Source: Lineus longissimus (lineage: Eukaryota; Nemertea; Pilidiophora; Heteronemertea; Lineidae). From it: DNA of 64,000 nucleotides. The notes beneath the pieces are model-generated. The model did not search any database and had not been told where the DNA came from. It worked only from the letters and a program-made list of their open reading frames with translations. Made by a program: the position numbers and the translations under genes. Location of the stretch: the NCBI RefSeq assembly GCF_910592395.1, contig NC_088320.1:8930001-8994000 (forward strand). The letters run 5' to 3'. Each line of letters opens with the position of its first letter. The first letter of the stretch is position 1. Positions 12,256-22,641 of the stretch are shown in pieces.

Positions 12256-13696
12256 TATAAAGTCTCACATTTTCGAAGTGTTTCTTCTTCGTCTTCAGGC
12301 GTAGGAATGGCACTCCTAGTGTGTATGAAACTATATGTACAAGTATGCGATCCTTTGAATGTCAGAACTCAAATCACGATAGAACGAGAAGCCAACGGAA
12401 AACTCCCATTCCTAGATGTGAGCGTCCAAAGAGAGAACGGAACCATCCTCACCAAAGTGTTCTGTAAACCAAACGTACACCAACGAATACGTCCACTACA
12501 ACTCCAAGCACTCTCGACAAATGAGAAGTGGAATCATCGCAACCCTATAACCCGTATAGCCCTGAACATCTGCTCACCAGTAAACTTGCAGGAGATTTGA
12601 ACTTGATAAAATTCACATTCACAGCCTTAAACGGATACCCTGAGGACTTGGTCGAAAGAACAATAAAGACCATCACCAACCACAACAATAACCGGATCAA
12701 GGAACATTCCCAGAGCATACCGAACCCTAATATAGAACAATAGAACTCTAATCACATACTTGTATATATAGTTTCATACACACTTAAAAAAGATACCAAT
12801 CAAGAAGTTTTTCCGCGACCAATATGGAGTCATGGCAAAGACAACTTCCCAACAACTCAGCAAAGCCGAGATACGTTATACAAAAGCTTCCAATCTCGCG
12901 TTACTATTATGCGCTGCCGCGAGGCAACAACATCATTCCCAGGGGACTAAAGATGAAAACGCCAGTCCAGTCAGAAGCAGCGAAAAGAATAACTCTCCAA
13001 GCCTCACAGAGCCTACTCAGCGAACGTATCCAACACCATCGCAAGATCAAAGCCACCGCAGCTACTGAAAAAGAATGCCACCACACCAATTTACGACCAC
13101 TGGTGAGCACCGAAACACTACACACCGTCGAAAAGATCAACACCACCGCCAGAAGTTAGACTGCAACCTCAAGGAAACTCATAAGAAGAAATTCGGCAAA
13201 CTCAAAGACCACCCCAAGAGCAGCCCCACCAGAACAACCCCCCAATCAGCCACACGACAACCACCTAAAAACGGTAGTCGTACACAGCACAGCTCAACTC
13301 ATGCTATCAGTTCTATCTAAGGAATTAAAATGCGTTACCGCCCCTTGTCACCTAAACAAGGACACATTCAGAGCCAACATTGAAAGCGGACTACAGTGCC
13401 TAGCCCCAGCAGGGGAGATCGACTACCTTCGACACCAGATCGCAGAAGTTCTAGAAAAAGCGAAGCCCAAGCAACCCAACCACAGCCCAGGGGAAAAACA
13501 GCAATCAAGCAACTAATGTCCAACAAAGACATCTCAATCGTCCCAGCGGACAAGGGGCAAGCTACGGTCATCCTTGACACATTAACGTGCCACGGCATAG
13601 TAGACAAGATGAATGGCACTCCTACACACTAGAAGTGCCATTCCTACGCCAGAAGACGAAGAAGAAATAAACACTTCGAAAATTTGCAGACTTTAT
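12256..13696 (+). mobile_element. Rearranged Penelope-like retroelement between ~70-bp inverted repeats
   Basis: Plus-strand fragments of a Penelope-like reverse transcriptase occur in permuted order. First is the C-terminal part (12367-12600: QITIERE.NGKLPFLDV; then in another frame 12630-12660: LNGYPEDLVERTI). The N-terminal part follows (about 12824-13610, ending DISIVPADKGQATVILD, the PADKG box that opens this family's RT). Inverted repeats at 12256-12322 and 13626-13696 (TATAAAGTCT..., GAATGGCACT) bracket the whole. A second, internal inverted pair (about 12322-12352 and 12751-12784) surrounds the C-terminal part. A C-terminus followed by an N-terminus is what a head-to-tail tandem, the usual pLTR arrangement, would leave. 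All frames are broken. Confidence 0.75.
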
Positions 13697-13993
13697 AACT
13701 ATTTGAAGTGTATATGCGTAAAGAACTCAGCTCACTCTTTCACACTTCAAAAACTGCCAAGCAAGTTTTTCGAATATTGTTCATGTGCTCATTGGAATTT
13801 CAATTTTGATTTACGAAGTTTGGGTCAATATGCACACATATTCAGTTATTTTCCAGATTTTGAGTCCACAGCTAAACTGGATAGGTACAGTGTTTTTTTC
13901 TTCAAATCACATTCAAAGTAAATGCATCAGTACCAGAAGTCAGATTTCAATTTTTTATGTCGAAGAGGATCAACTTTGTTTCTAATTTTTCAG

Positions 13994-14135
13994 AAGAAGC
14001 ACTTCAAGATGATCCTACGATGGCGTCCACGGAAGATTTAGAAGATAGCCTGGAACCATATTACAACGATTATGGTAATGGCGACTTAGATAAACGGGGG
14101 TCCATGTTCAGGTTCGGAAGGGGAGCACTATTTAG
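13994..14135 (+). CDS. RFamide/RYamide neuropeptide precursor, exon A (first secure coding exon)
   Basis: This exon encodes the start of the peptide-bearing region of a secreted neuropeptide precursor, which would be cleaved at basic residues in the regulated secretory pathway and C-terminally amidated. A strong polypyrimidine-AG acceptor (tctaatttttcag) precedes it and a GTAAGA donor follows. Translated in phase 1 it gives an acidic spacer (EEALQDDP..., rich in D/E, with SLEPYYNDYG), then Lys-Arg at 14092-14097, then GSMFRF-Gly-Arg (14098-14121) and the start of GALFR. The last peptide is completed only in the next exon (GALFRF-Gly-Lys-Arg). Gly after FRF is the amide donor. The separation of GSMFRF from GALFRF relies on a single Arg, so a longer joined peptide is possible. 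Read through without splicing, the frame stops at TAA 14137-14139, directly over the donor. Confidence 0.9.
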
Positions 14136-15244
14136 GTAAGATACAAACCACCCGGCGTGGCGTTGTCACCCGAATGCAGCACCTCGTGAACATGGAAGCA
14201 AAACATAGGTTCTTACATATAAGTCACCCGCATGATTTTTACGGCTTCTGTTTTTTGCCGCACTTGTCTAATACTTTACAAAGGAGTTTTTCCTAAAATA
14301 ATAATTTGAATTTTTTCGACCAAAGCGATCTGTCAGTGTTTTACACGTGACTAAGGATGATCTAATCTCCAAGCCTCGCAATTGGTAATGGTAACTTAGT
14401 GATACTAACACTGTATACTCACTCTGCCCAAGATTGGTTAGCTAGTATGGCGCAACAATAAGCACAATCACGACGTTGATCTAGTGCTTCGCGTGACGTC
14501 TCTTGTTTTGCTTGACGCTGTTTTCTGCTATAAACTGTTGCCACTACATGACTGCAAAAATACTTGTGCGTGACGTTAATCATCTTTAAAATTATATTGT
14601 AATATAACACTTCTACAGGATATATTGCATTTGAAAATCAACCAAATATTCGAATTACGTTTCAACTGATCACACAATATCTTTGTTTAAAGAAATAATG
14701 GCCATAAATCCATCATATGTAGGCGCAATCCATTGCGGTATTCGGTAATCGTGAACAAAAGTGTGTGAATGGTACTAAGCGTGCTTTTGGTCCTCTCAAT
14801 GGGAGATTGATGATGACCACTCTTGGTTCGGCATACCAGTTATGACGTCACGACAGGAGCTAAAATGAATTGCGAATTCCGTGATTTTGGCAGTGACATT
14901 ATCTATTGTATAAATTATCATTATCATTATATCAAGTTATAAAAAGTAGAAAATGGCAGTTCATCTTTAAAGGAGTACGCTGCCGTCTAAAGCTAGAACA
15001 GCATTGTCGAAATTTATATCCAGTACGTACTTAAGACAATTTAAAATTTTCATATTCAAATATAGGCATTTAAAGTATTTTTCTTCAAAAACTTTTTTCT
15101 ACTGACATTTACGGAAACATCACTAAGCAAAATTCATTCAGATTCTCTTATTAACAGTTGAAACATCGTATTGCCTGGCGGGAATTGAATGTTCACGCCA
15201 CGATATCCCGCCGTTGTACTGGCATGACTCGTCACCTTAAAGGC

Positions 15245-15385
15245 CATATATCCAGAAGTATTAGGGTAGCAGGAAGGGTTGGGCGTTTGTGGTTTCTGAG
15301 TCTGAGGGGGTTGGTGTCTGTTGACTGTGCTTTAAGAGAGACTAGGCATGGCACCAGTCTCTCTTAAAGCACAGTCAACAGGCAT
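15245..15385. repeat. Hairpin repeat with 28-bp near-perfect arms, copy 1
   Basis: GTCTGTTGACTGTGCTTTAA.. (15316-15343) pairs with its reverse complement (15356-15383) across a 12-base loop, with one mismatch. The flanking 70 bp (15245-15315) are also shared with copy 2. A single arm recurs at 15712-15745. Confidence 0.85.
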
Positions 15386-15599
15386 TTGGTCTCAGTATTT
15401 GGGTTTTGATTGCCATGACTGTACCCCTGTAAAAGTCAGAGGAGGAGAAGTTTGGAATGATGAAAGCATTGAAGAAGAAGAAATGTTATTATATATTGAG
15501 GAAAGCAAAATTTATTATGAGACTAGAAGGCAGTGTCCTGACTTGATTATTTTGAAAATGGCAGTCTGAACACATTAAAAGGTGGAACATGGCATTTTA

Positions 15600-15800
15600 T
15601 CGACTTTGAAGTGTTCCGCAGTTAAAGGGAGACTATAGGCAGCAGCTAGGTAGGCAAGATAAAGTCATACAAATTTGCCAATAGGGGTCAGTCATATCTC
15701 TAGGCATGGCGCCAGTCTCTCTTAAAGCACAGTCAACAGGCATTTGGTCTTAGTATTTAGGTACAGAATCAAGGCAGAATCAAGGCAGCTCAGAGAGCAA
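15600..15800. repeat. Single hairpin arm and short repeat debris
   Basis: AGTCTCTCTTAAAGCACAGT recurs at about 15714, followed by CAACAGGCATTTGGTCT as in copy 1. GTTAAAGGGAGACTATAGG at 15621 resembles a TTAA-flanked TIR end and is echoed at about 16215. Confidence 0.5.
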
Positions 15801-15839
15801 TGATTGAACGATGCTGTGGACAAGTCCAAGGATATTGCA

Positions 15840-16210
15840 TCAGTCACGACCAACTTCTCATCAGAAAGCGTCACCACCAGCATATTCAATGTTCAGTTCC
15901 AACCTGTACCAGTCCAATGCACGCCTGTCATGGTCAGCAGTGGTCAGCTTAGCGCGATATGGAACATTCTTCCGAAACTCAAGCGAGGGAAGTGTGTTCA
16001 TTAGCCTATCTCGCGCACTGCTCCTTCTTGTCAAACATCGTAGTGAAACCTTGGTACAGTGGGGCGTCCTCGAGGATTGCAGCTGGTCGGACAGACGTGA
16101 GGTGGAATGTGGGCGGCTGCACTTCTTCGTTGATGTGCGATGGCAGATAGCACAGTTGTTGCGTTGCATGACAGCTGAAAGTGAATGTGATATCATAGAA
16201 CTGAGGCGTT
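15840..16210 (-). pseudogene. Transposon-derived coding relic, copy 1, family not identified
   Basis: The minus-strand frame contains RLMNTLPSLEFRKNVPYRAK followed by a D-H-D-R-R-A segment, plus several Cys and His residues upstream. The same peptide segment, with three changes in its conserved core (LEFLKNVPYRAKLITADYDRR), is encoded at 17480-17620. Conservation of the reading frame between copies argues that this was protein-coding, most likely transposase. I cannot name the family. Confidence 0.45.
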
Positions 16211-17479
16211 TGCAATGAGACTATAGGTGAAGTAGAAGCAAGGAGTGAAATGGGCCATCTTCCAGTGACTAATATACAGAGTAAGGGCACTGGGTGTTGT
16301 TAGATTCAGCATTGAATGTATTCCTCGTACAAGCGTGAATAGTGTGGACATACAGTGAGAGGTGAGAGACCCCTATTGACTACTTCTTGTAACTTTATCT
16401 TGGATATTATATTAGTGTTGAACTTCTAGCCATGGATTATGAAGAAATTGAAGTTGTAGGCATGGAATATGAAAAATTATTCAATGTTGAAAGACATTAT
16501 TCCATGAGGCTTTGCCGTGATCGCAAAGGACGCGACGCGATTGGTTCACATGCTAATGAGGTATGATAATGATAATTACCTCTATAATGCTACTTGGATA
16601 GCGACTGTGTCGTTGATTGCAACAGTGGTCTATGTCAATGTGTGCCTGTAATGTCAATGAAGTATGATGAGGTGATGACGATAGTGCAATTGACTAGGTG
16701 GCGCATTTTAGAATCAGCAGTGAGCACTGTGTGTAACATGGTGGAGGCAGCGGAGATAATAACTGTGTCGAAAGTATTGTTATAGGGCCTTCCCTAGGCC
16801 CATGGGGTTAAATTTACAATCCACGATTGAAAAGACGTAGTTTGATCGCATTCAACTATAAATCCATTGAACAGTTGTGTTCCTTGGCTTTAGTCAACCG
16901 ATGACCTTTTGTTGGGCCATGATCGGGGATTGTAAACTGTAAATGTATTATGGACTGGGTCTGGGAGACGGGGGAAACACAAGTGAAATAGACCAAAACA
17001 AGTGATTTTGGGCCTTTGGTTTAGACGCATACCCCACATGCGCCATGCGGGATTAGGCCTATGCGGGATTATACGGTTCATGTGAACTTGTTGACATCTA
17101 CATGATCTAGTGCCGTTATTGGTCATGGTACATGGTAGGCCTAATCATCATGGCAATATGTTTCAGGAAAAGCTCGGAGTAAAATGAACTGCCGATGAAT
17201 AATGATGTTGTTCATGTTTACCATGTTTACTATACATAGCCATAGGGTATGCACTGGCCAGTGCACTTTCTGCACGTCGTCATGGTCATGTACGTACGTG
17301 ATACCTTGCATATTTTGTTTTTTGAATGCGCATGCTTTTTGGGCAAAATCACTTGTACCAACACTAATGAATAATGTCTTCTTATCCCTATGACTCCATA
17401 CACAGTGAGGGCATTGTCCCATTCTCATCAAATGGTAACTTATTGTACGTATTAGGGTGGAAGTTGGGGAGCAGATACC

Positions 17480-17620
17480 TACCGCTGCACGCCTGTCATA
17501 ATCAGCAGTGATGAGCTTAGCGCGATATGGAACATTCTTCAGAAACTCAAGCGAGGGAAGTCTGCTCATTAGCATATCTCGCGCACTGCTCCTTATTGTC
17601 AAACATCGTAGTGAAATCGT
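17480..17620 (-). pseudogene. Transposon-derived coding relic, copy 2
   Basis: Second copy of the segment at 15880-16050 (shared CTTAGCGCGATATGGAACAT and CTCGCGCACTGCTCCTT). Copies are in the same orientation, about 1.6 kb apart, so the pair may be one duplicated block. Confidence 0.45.
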
Positions 17621-17623
17621 AAT

Positions 17624-18010
17624 GGAAAACGTCTGGCTTTGCGCCAGACGTTGAGACTAATAAGTGAAGAACTAGTAGGTAAAGAACTTCTACTTGCGCG
17701 AGACTGCTCTGATAAAATTATCATTGCAGAGACTACGGTGACGTACACATATATTTTTTACAATCAAAAATGCCCTCAAAAGACGACATGGAATGATTAT
17801 TTTATTGATATTTCCTACTATATACCTTCCAATTATCACTTTATACAAATAGATCGGCGTTAGGTCGCATGCTTTTCTTTCCTGGTGACACTATAAAGCA
17901 AAATAGTTGCAACCCCGTAAATGCGCTATAAGTCCAATAATAAGTGACGGTGACCCGTTATAAATGTTTTGCCAGCTTCGCTTTTTTGCCGCTACGCGGC
18001 GCGTTGGGCC
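17624..18010. repeat. Dispersed repeat, copy 1 (inverted relative to 33.5-33.96 kb)
   Basis: Begins with a hairpin (CGTCTGGCTTTGCGCCAGACG) and ends with GCCGCTACGCGGCGCGTTGG. The reverse complement of the body, including GCTTCG, ATAACGGGTCACCG and GCGTTAGGT blocks, lies at 33545-33955. Confidence 0.75.
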
Positions 18011-18511
18011 CTTGCGTCAAGGTTTGAAAACATGCTTGATACTCATGAAATATGTTGAGGGTTAAAAAAACAAGATCCCAGACATTAAAAAATTCTAATA
18101 ATAAAGTCATTATTTAGTTATTTCAATTTTCAGTTTTAAACTATTTGAATTTGATGCATTGAAAGATGTATCCCTAGAGTTGTATCCCTAAAGTTGAGAT
18201 GCGAACTCGTAGAATAGAAATATGAGCTCCGTGAATTGAGGAGTTTAGATTATAATATTGTCAATGTTGGTTTACAATGTTTGGCCCATGAACTTTTTTC
18301 CCAAGTTTTTAAATATTTTTAAAGAATTTATTTATCAAAACACTACGTGTGTAAGTTTCCAAGTATGTTAAGTGGGAATATAAGAACAAATTGCCCCATT
18401 CTCGTTTGAAATAAGATAAGGATGTTGGAGCCATAAATGTAGGTTGTTTACGCAAGTATATGTATATCTGCAGCTAACTACAGCTAAACATATGGTAGCC
18501 CTATAATTGGT

Positions 18512-18528
18512 CCCCCCCCCCCCCCCCC
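18512..18528 (+). repeat. Poly-C tract (17 C)
   Basis: Followed by CACACACGCGCACGCAC microsatellite-like sequence. Confidence 0.9.
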
Positions 18529-20172
18529 TCACACACGCGCACGCACTCTGTGCAGTCTACAAAGGCGAATATAGGCCTACTGGAAGCAGGGTTTGCTCTC
18601 TCTGCAGAGTATACTGACACCCAAAGCTCCGAGTTCGCAAGGATTGGAATTGGGCTAAATGTGTCTTAAGTGTGAATAATAATTATGGCCTGTATATCTG
18701 TAGTTTCGGATCAGTGGACGCATGTAAAGTATCCAGACATCATTTCTATCTTCCAATTTCCACAATTAAATGATATGAACCTTAAGTATTTGGTAAATGC
18801 AACTCCAACATTTACATTCGATACGGTGAAAAATATGTCATGTCTAGAAAGATTACTCCACCGACATTTAATTTATAATTGTGCCACAACATGGAGTGTT
18901 TAATTACTCCAGGGTAAAGATTGGCAACTAACAAGACTAATACGATGAAGTTGCTGATGATCCCAAAGATAACAAAAATGGATGAAATCACAATTGTTAG
19001 AGCAGCAGATGTGTGTTGTTAGTGCACTTGAAATGACCGACAACAAACTGGTACTCATACACACAGAAACTGATTCTCCAAATAAATGGTATTCAGACAT
19101 ACGTTGATTATATCACTTATCGAGAAATATGATATAGGAATCAAAATGACTTGTCATACCATGGTTCTATGAAACACAGGAGTCTGATCATGATTGAGTA
19201 ATTAACCTAAAGATGAATAAAATCAGAAAGAAAGTACACCACTTTTTGTCGATCAACTTAATATTTGCTGAAACTATAGTTTTCTATTATATTACCGTGT
19301 CTTCTCTAGTCATGGTATTCTAACCATAAAGCTATTATTGTAATTGGTTAATCAAATTGTTTCATACCAACAATTATACACTTGATACCAAGTATAAAGC
19401 CAAGTAAGTCGGCCAGAATAATAACATATCACACTCAGAGAATAAGTTTACAACATGCCAACTGAAACCCACAGCCAACCACTATGAACAGCAAAATCCT
19501 TGTTGTAGCGATATTGACAAAGTCGATTAACCTATGATTATGATTCGTCATTAAAATGCGATTTTATAGTGCACATGCATTTTTTTAATGTTATTATTAC
19601 TTAATGGAGTTATTGCAAATGAAGATGAAACCGTAAAACATATTCATAACTGAATAAATGGAAATTTAGTGTGATACAGCAACTAAACCTACTAATCCTA
19701 CTCGTCACACATGTTTGTCAGCTATTCAGACTAAACGATGTAAACTCTTGGAATTTAAGAGTTGTGTAGGCCCTATGTATGTCAGGCAGTATTCTTAAAC
19801 AAGGTGTGGTCATATATAAGCTTCCCTAAATGCCCACTTTTAAAATGCTGATGCTTGCACGTCTACCCAAATGCAGTATTTGCAGTGCAAACACACACTC
19901 TCGGCCAAAACATTATGTTGCTTTATTATTAACTTAAACTACATGTAATTGGTATGGACAGAAAACAGTCCATGGAAACTTTTCGCACTGCATCAGCCTT
20001 CAATTCAGATAGTACTTATAATGCGCTAATAACCATTGGACGGCTTATTGTGCGTGTCTTAGTTACTGATCGAGTGGCAGGCTTTGATCTTAGTTAGTCC
20101 AACACAAAGCGAGACCAAATTTAAGTGATTTCAACTAAAGACATTTCGTTTTGAAAGTTAATAATTTGTTTT

Positions 20173-20545
20173 AATAGCATTCCGCGAAGATGACGTCACT
20201 GCAGCTGCTGCCCTCTATTTCCCCATCGCTGAATTACAGGCAATGTCGGACAAACATGCGGTTTCGTAATGGATTCAGGCTTTCTAACTAGGGCAGTTAG
20301 ATTCAATCTGGCACATGTCCGAGTGTTGGAAATACTACATAATTGTTCTGAATATTTCTCTCTCTGACTCTATGGTATCATTCATGCTAAAAACAATGCA
20401 GTGTCAAAGATAATTGACTCTGAAATAAGCTCAAATGCGTAGAAATAAGTGTCGATGTCCGACTGTCACGTGACTAAAGCGTCATCAATATCTTATGCAA
20501 ATGACCTTGTGAACTATAAATAGTAACTTCGCGGGATGCTATTAT
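20173..20545. repeat. Short TIR element, ~370 bp
   Basis: TAATAGCATTCCGCGAAG at the left is matched by CTTCGCGGGATGCTATTA at the right, one mismatch in 18. No ORF. Lies within the neuropeptide gene's large intron. Confidence 0.6.
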
Positions 20546-21796
20546 GGTATGACATTTTTTTCCAGAACATGGCAGACGTCTGTTTTTTGACGCTAAGACC
20601 TTTGCCCCTTGAAAGGTTGATTTAAATCTCAGATATAGGTCATTTCACAATATTTCGGCACAAAAGTTTGGTCAGTTCTGATATATCGAGTTAACGTATC
20701 AGGGGTAAACTGTATTTCAAACAATTTTAACTGCTTTCTACTTACTCTTTAAGCAAAATTCTGCCGTTCACTAAAAGCCGATATCAAGCATTGTTTAATA
20801 GGCCTACAATTTGGATTTCTTTATCTTGTGATGCATGCATGCAATTTTTGAGAAGAAACACAACGTGATCTCAGTATTCAAGCAGTGTAAAACATATAAT
20901 TGCTATCACAACACTAAGATCATCCACCCATGAAGCAAGCGACCCATTTCTATAACCAAGGCCTTGATAAGGGGCTCAATAAATATTCGTAAATTAAAGC
21001 TGATCCCCACTCTGGTATGAAAACTAGTCAAAAATGAAAAGTTTACTTTAAAATCAATTTAACAGCCCCGGCCTATGGTTCAGAGATAAAAAATACTACC
21101 AGCTGAAATGTATTCATTGACATCTTTACTTTTCAAAGTCGCTGGGCGATATAAAGTATTTTAAAGCGGCTTCTGCTAAATGTCTTTTAATGTTGATACA
21201 ATGCCACTTAAAATCGTCAAATCCCATTTAATTCTCAAATTATGTTTTGTTTTATAAATCGCCCTATATACCATGCTAGCAAATGATTAACACTAACATA
21301 TCCAACAAACAGAATTAATATTCCTCGAGAAATAGCGCTGTAATACATGTACTTTGAAATGTGTTATTTCGTATCAACTTTGAAATTTAAGTTTAAGAAT
21401 AAAGTCAGTTAAATGTAGGGGATTTTTTGGTGGTAATATCATCGAGAATGATCTCAACATCATGATGAGTATACTGACCGATATGCGGATGACTATATGT
21501 CACAAAATATGTCTTTGAATATCACCTATCAACACTGAAAATGTATGCCTGAAGGACCAAAAATTATAGCCCAGCAGTGTCTCATGATAACCCAATTAGG
21601 GAGGGCGGCCGATCCATTGAACTGCTCTTTCTCAACTGTAAAGCTAAGCTTGGTATATTGATGGAAGACAGGAATTAATCCGGAAAAAGGTCATGGGGTA
21701 GAAACGTAATGTGTAAGATCTTAGGAAAGTTCATACGAATCACCCTGAATAAACCAATGGTCCTGACGGACTTATAATGTCATCTCTCCTTCACAG

Positions 21797-21946
21797 ATTC
21801 GGCAAACGAGGAAAGGGATTTCGGTACGGAAAGAGAGGGGGTTCTATCTTCCGATTCGGCAAACGGGGTGGTTCTTTATTCCGCTTTGGTAAACGCCAGG
21901 ACAACAGCGATATGAATACAGAAGAGAAACGCAAGTCTATGTTCAG
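21797..21946 (+). CDS. RFamide/RYamide neuropeptide precursor, exon B
   Basis: This exon carries the densest part of the precursor. Joined to exon A in phase 2 it reads RFGKR to finish the GALFRF peptide, then GKGFRY-GKR, GGSIFRF-GKR and GGSLFRF-GKR without spacers. It then has an acidic spacer (QDNSDMNTEEKR) and the start of KSMFR, whose Arg codon is split again. Every peptide is followed by Gly-Lys-Arg, the canonical amidation and dibasic cleavage signal. Acceptor tcacag and donor GTAGGA flank it. Its 150 nt are a multiple of three, so skipping it would leave the frame open. The GGSLFRFamide/GSLFRFamide-type ending recalls molluscan LFRFamide (short-NPF-like) peptides. That is a family comparison from memory, not a search result. 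Confidence 0.93.
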
Positions 21947-22499
21947 GTAGGAAGAAAAGAAATTATTGGCTTATTGAGTCCACAAAAATAAAGCGTTATA
22001 ATGGATACCATCAATGGGATATGATACCAAAAAATGCATTAAGATGACTTTTTAACTGTTTCGAACATCTTTACAGTGGAAAAAAAACCCCGAAATATTC
22101 CAGTTCGCAGCATCTATATGGTATCCAGATTGACGCGTCAATGGTGGTCCGTGCGTGGCATACCCATATGTTTGAATACTCATACTGACTATCCTTCCAA
22201 TTCATTTCCTTTTGCCTTCCTACCTCATCATCCGGAGGCATTTCAGATATCACAGTTACAGGGCAGTTTATGTGCACATGTGCACGAGCTTCGTCAGCAT
22301 TTCAAGCACAACATAAATCAGTTTGATATGGCCCTGTTTTAATCAACACAATGTAGTATTGAATTGAGAGGTATGTTGCATTAAGCATTAATAGTAGCAA
22401 CTAGCTCTTATCTCATTGCTGTAAAGAATTATCCTGAACTCAGCTCTATATGTTCTCCGAAAGACATCAAACTGATTGTTTTGTGTTTGGCTTGTCTAG
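21947..22499 (+). other. Intron of the neuropeptide gene, 553 bp
   Basis: GTAGGA donor to cttgtctag acceptor, phase 2 inside an Arg codon, the same position in the FRF/Y-G motif as the preceding intron. Unspliced, the frame ends at TAG directly across the donor. No repeat recognised inside it. Confidence 0.9.
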
Positions 22500-22641
22500 G
22501 TACGGGCGAGGAGATATGATAGACGGGGAAAAACGAAAGAGTATGTTCCGATACGGGAAGCGATTCACACGGGATACCACCAAGAGGCAAAAGGTACATA
22601 CGCCATTTAGATTCGGCCGAGAAGAAGACGAGGAGGTGTAA
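22500..22641 (+). CDS. RFamide/RYamide neuropeptide precursor, terminal coding exon C
   Basis: The exon completes the split peptide as KSMFRY-Gly-Arg, followed by an acidic spacer (GDMIDGEKR), a second identical KSMFRY-GKR, a short linker (FTRDTTKR), and QKVHTPFRF-Gly-Arg. It ends with an acidic tail (EEDEEV) and TAA at 22639-22641. The Gln after Lys-Arg could cyclise to pyroglutamate. Length (142 nt) equals that of exon A, and both internal junctions lie in the same codon, suggesting growth by duplication of peptide-exon units. With exons A and B the precursor yields five FRFamides (GSM-, GAL-, GGSI-, GGSL-, QKVHTP-) and three FRYamides (GKG- and two KSM-). No AATAAA signal is obvious in the first few hundred bases after the stop. 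Confidence 0.92.

Larger units (their letters stand above)
14136..21796 (+). other. Intron of the neuropeptide gene, about 7.7 kb
   Basis: The intron runs from GTAAGA to a ctccttcacag acceptor and is phase 2, splitting AG|A of an Arg codon. It is rich in repeats: a near-perfect hairpin and related single arms (15.2-15.8 kb), two copies of a repeat with a conserved reading frame (15.8-16.1 and 17.5-17.6 kb), a repeat shared with 33.5-33.96 kb, a poly-C tract at 18512-18528, and a short TIR element at 20173-20545. Between 18.5 and 20.1 kb and between 20.55 and 21.78 kb I recognise no gene, exon or named repeat. Confidence 0.85.
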
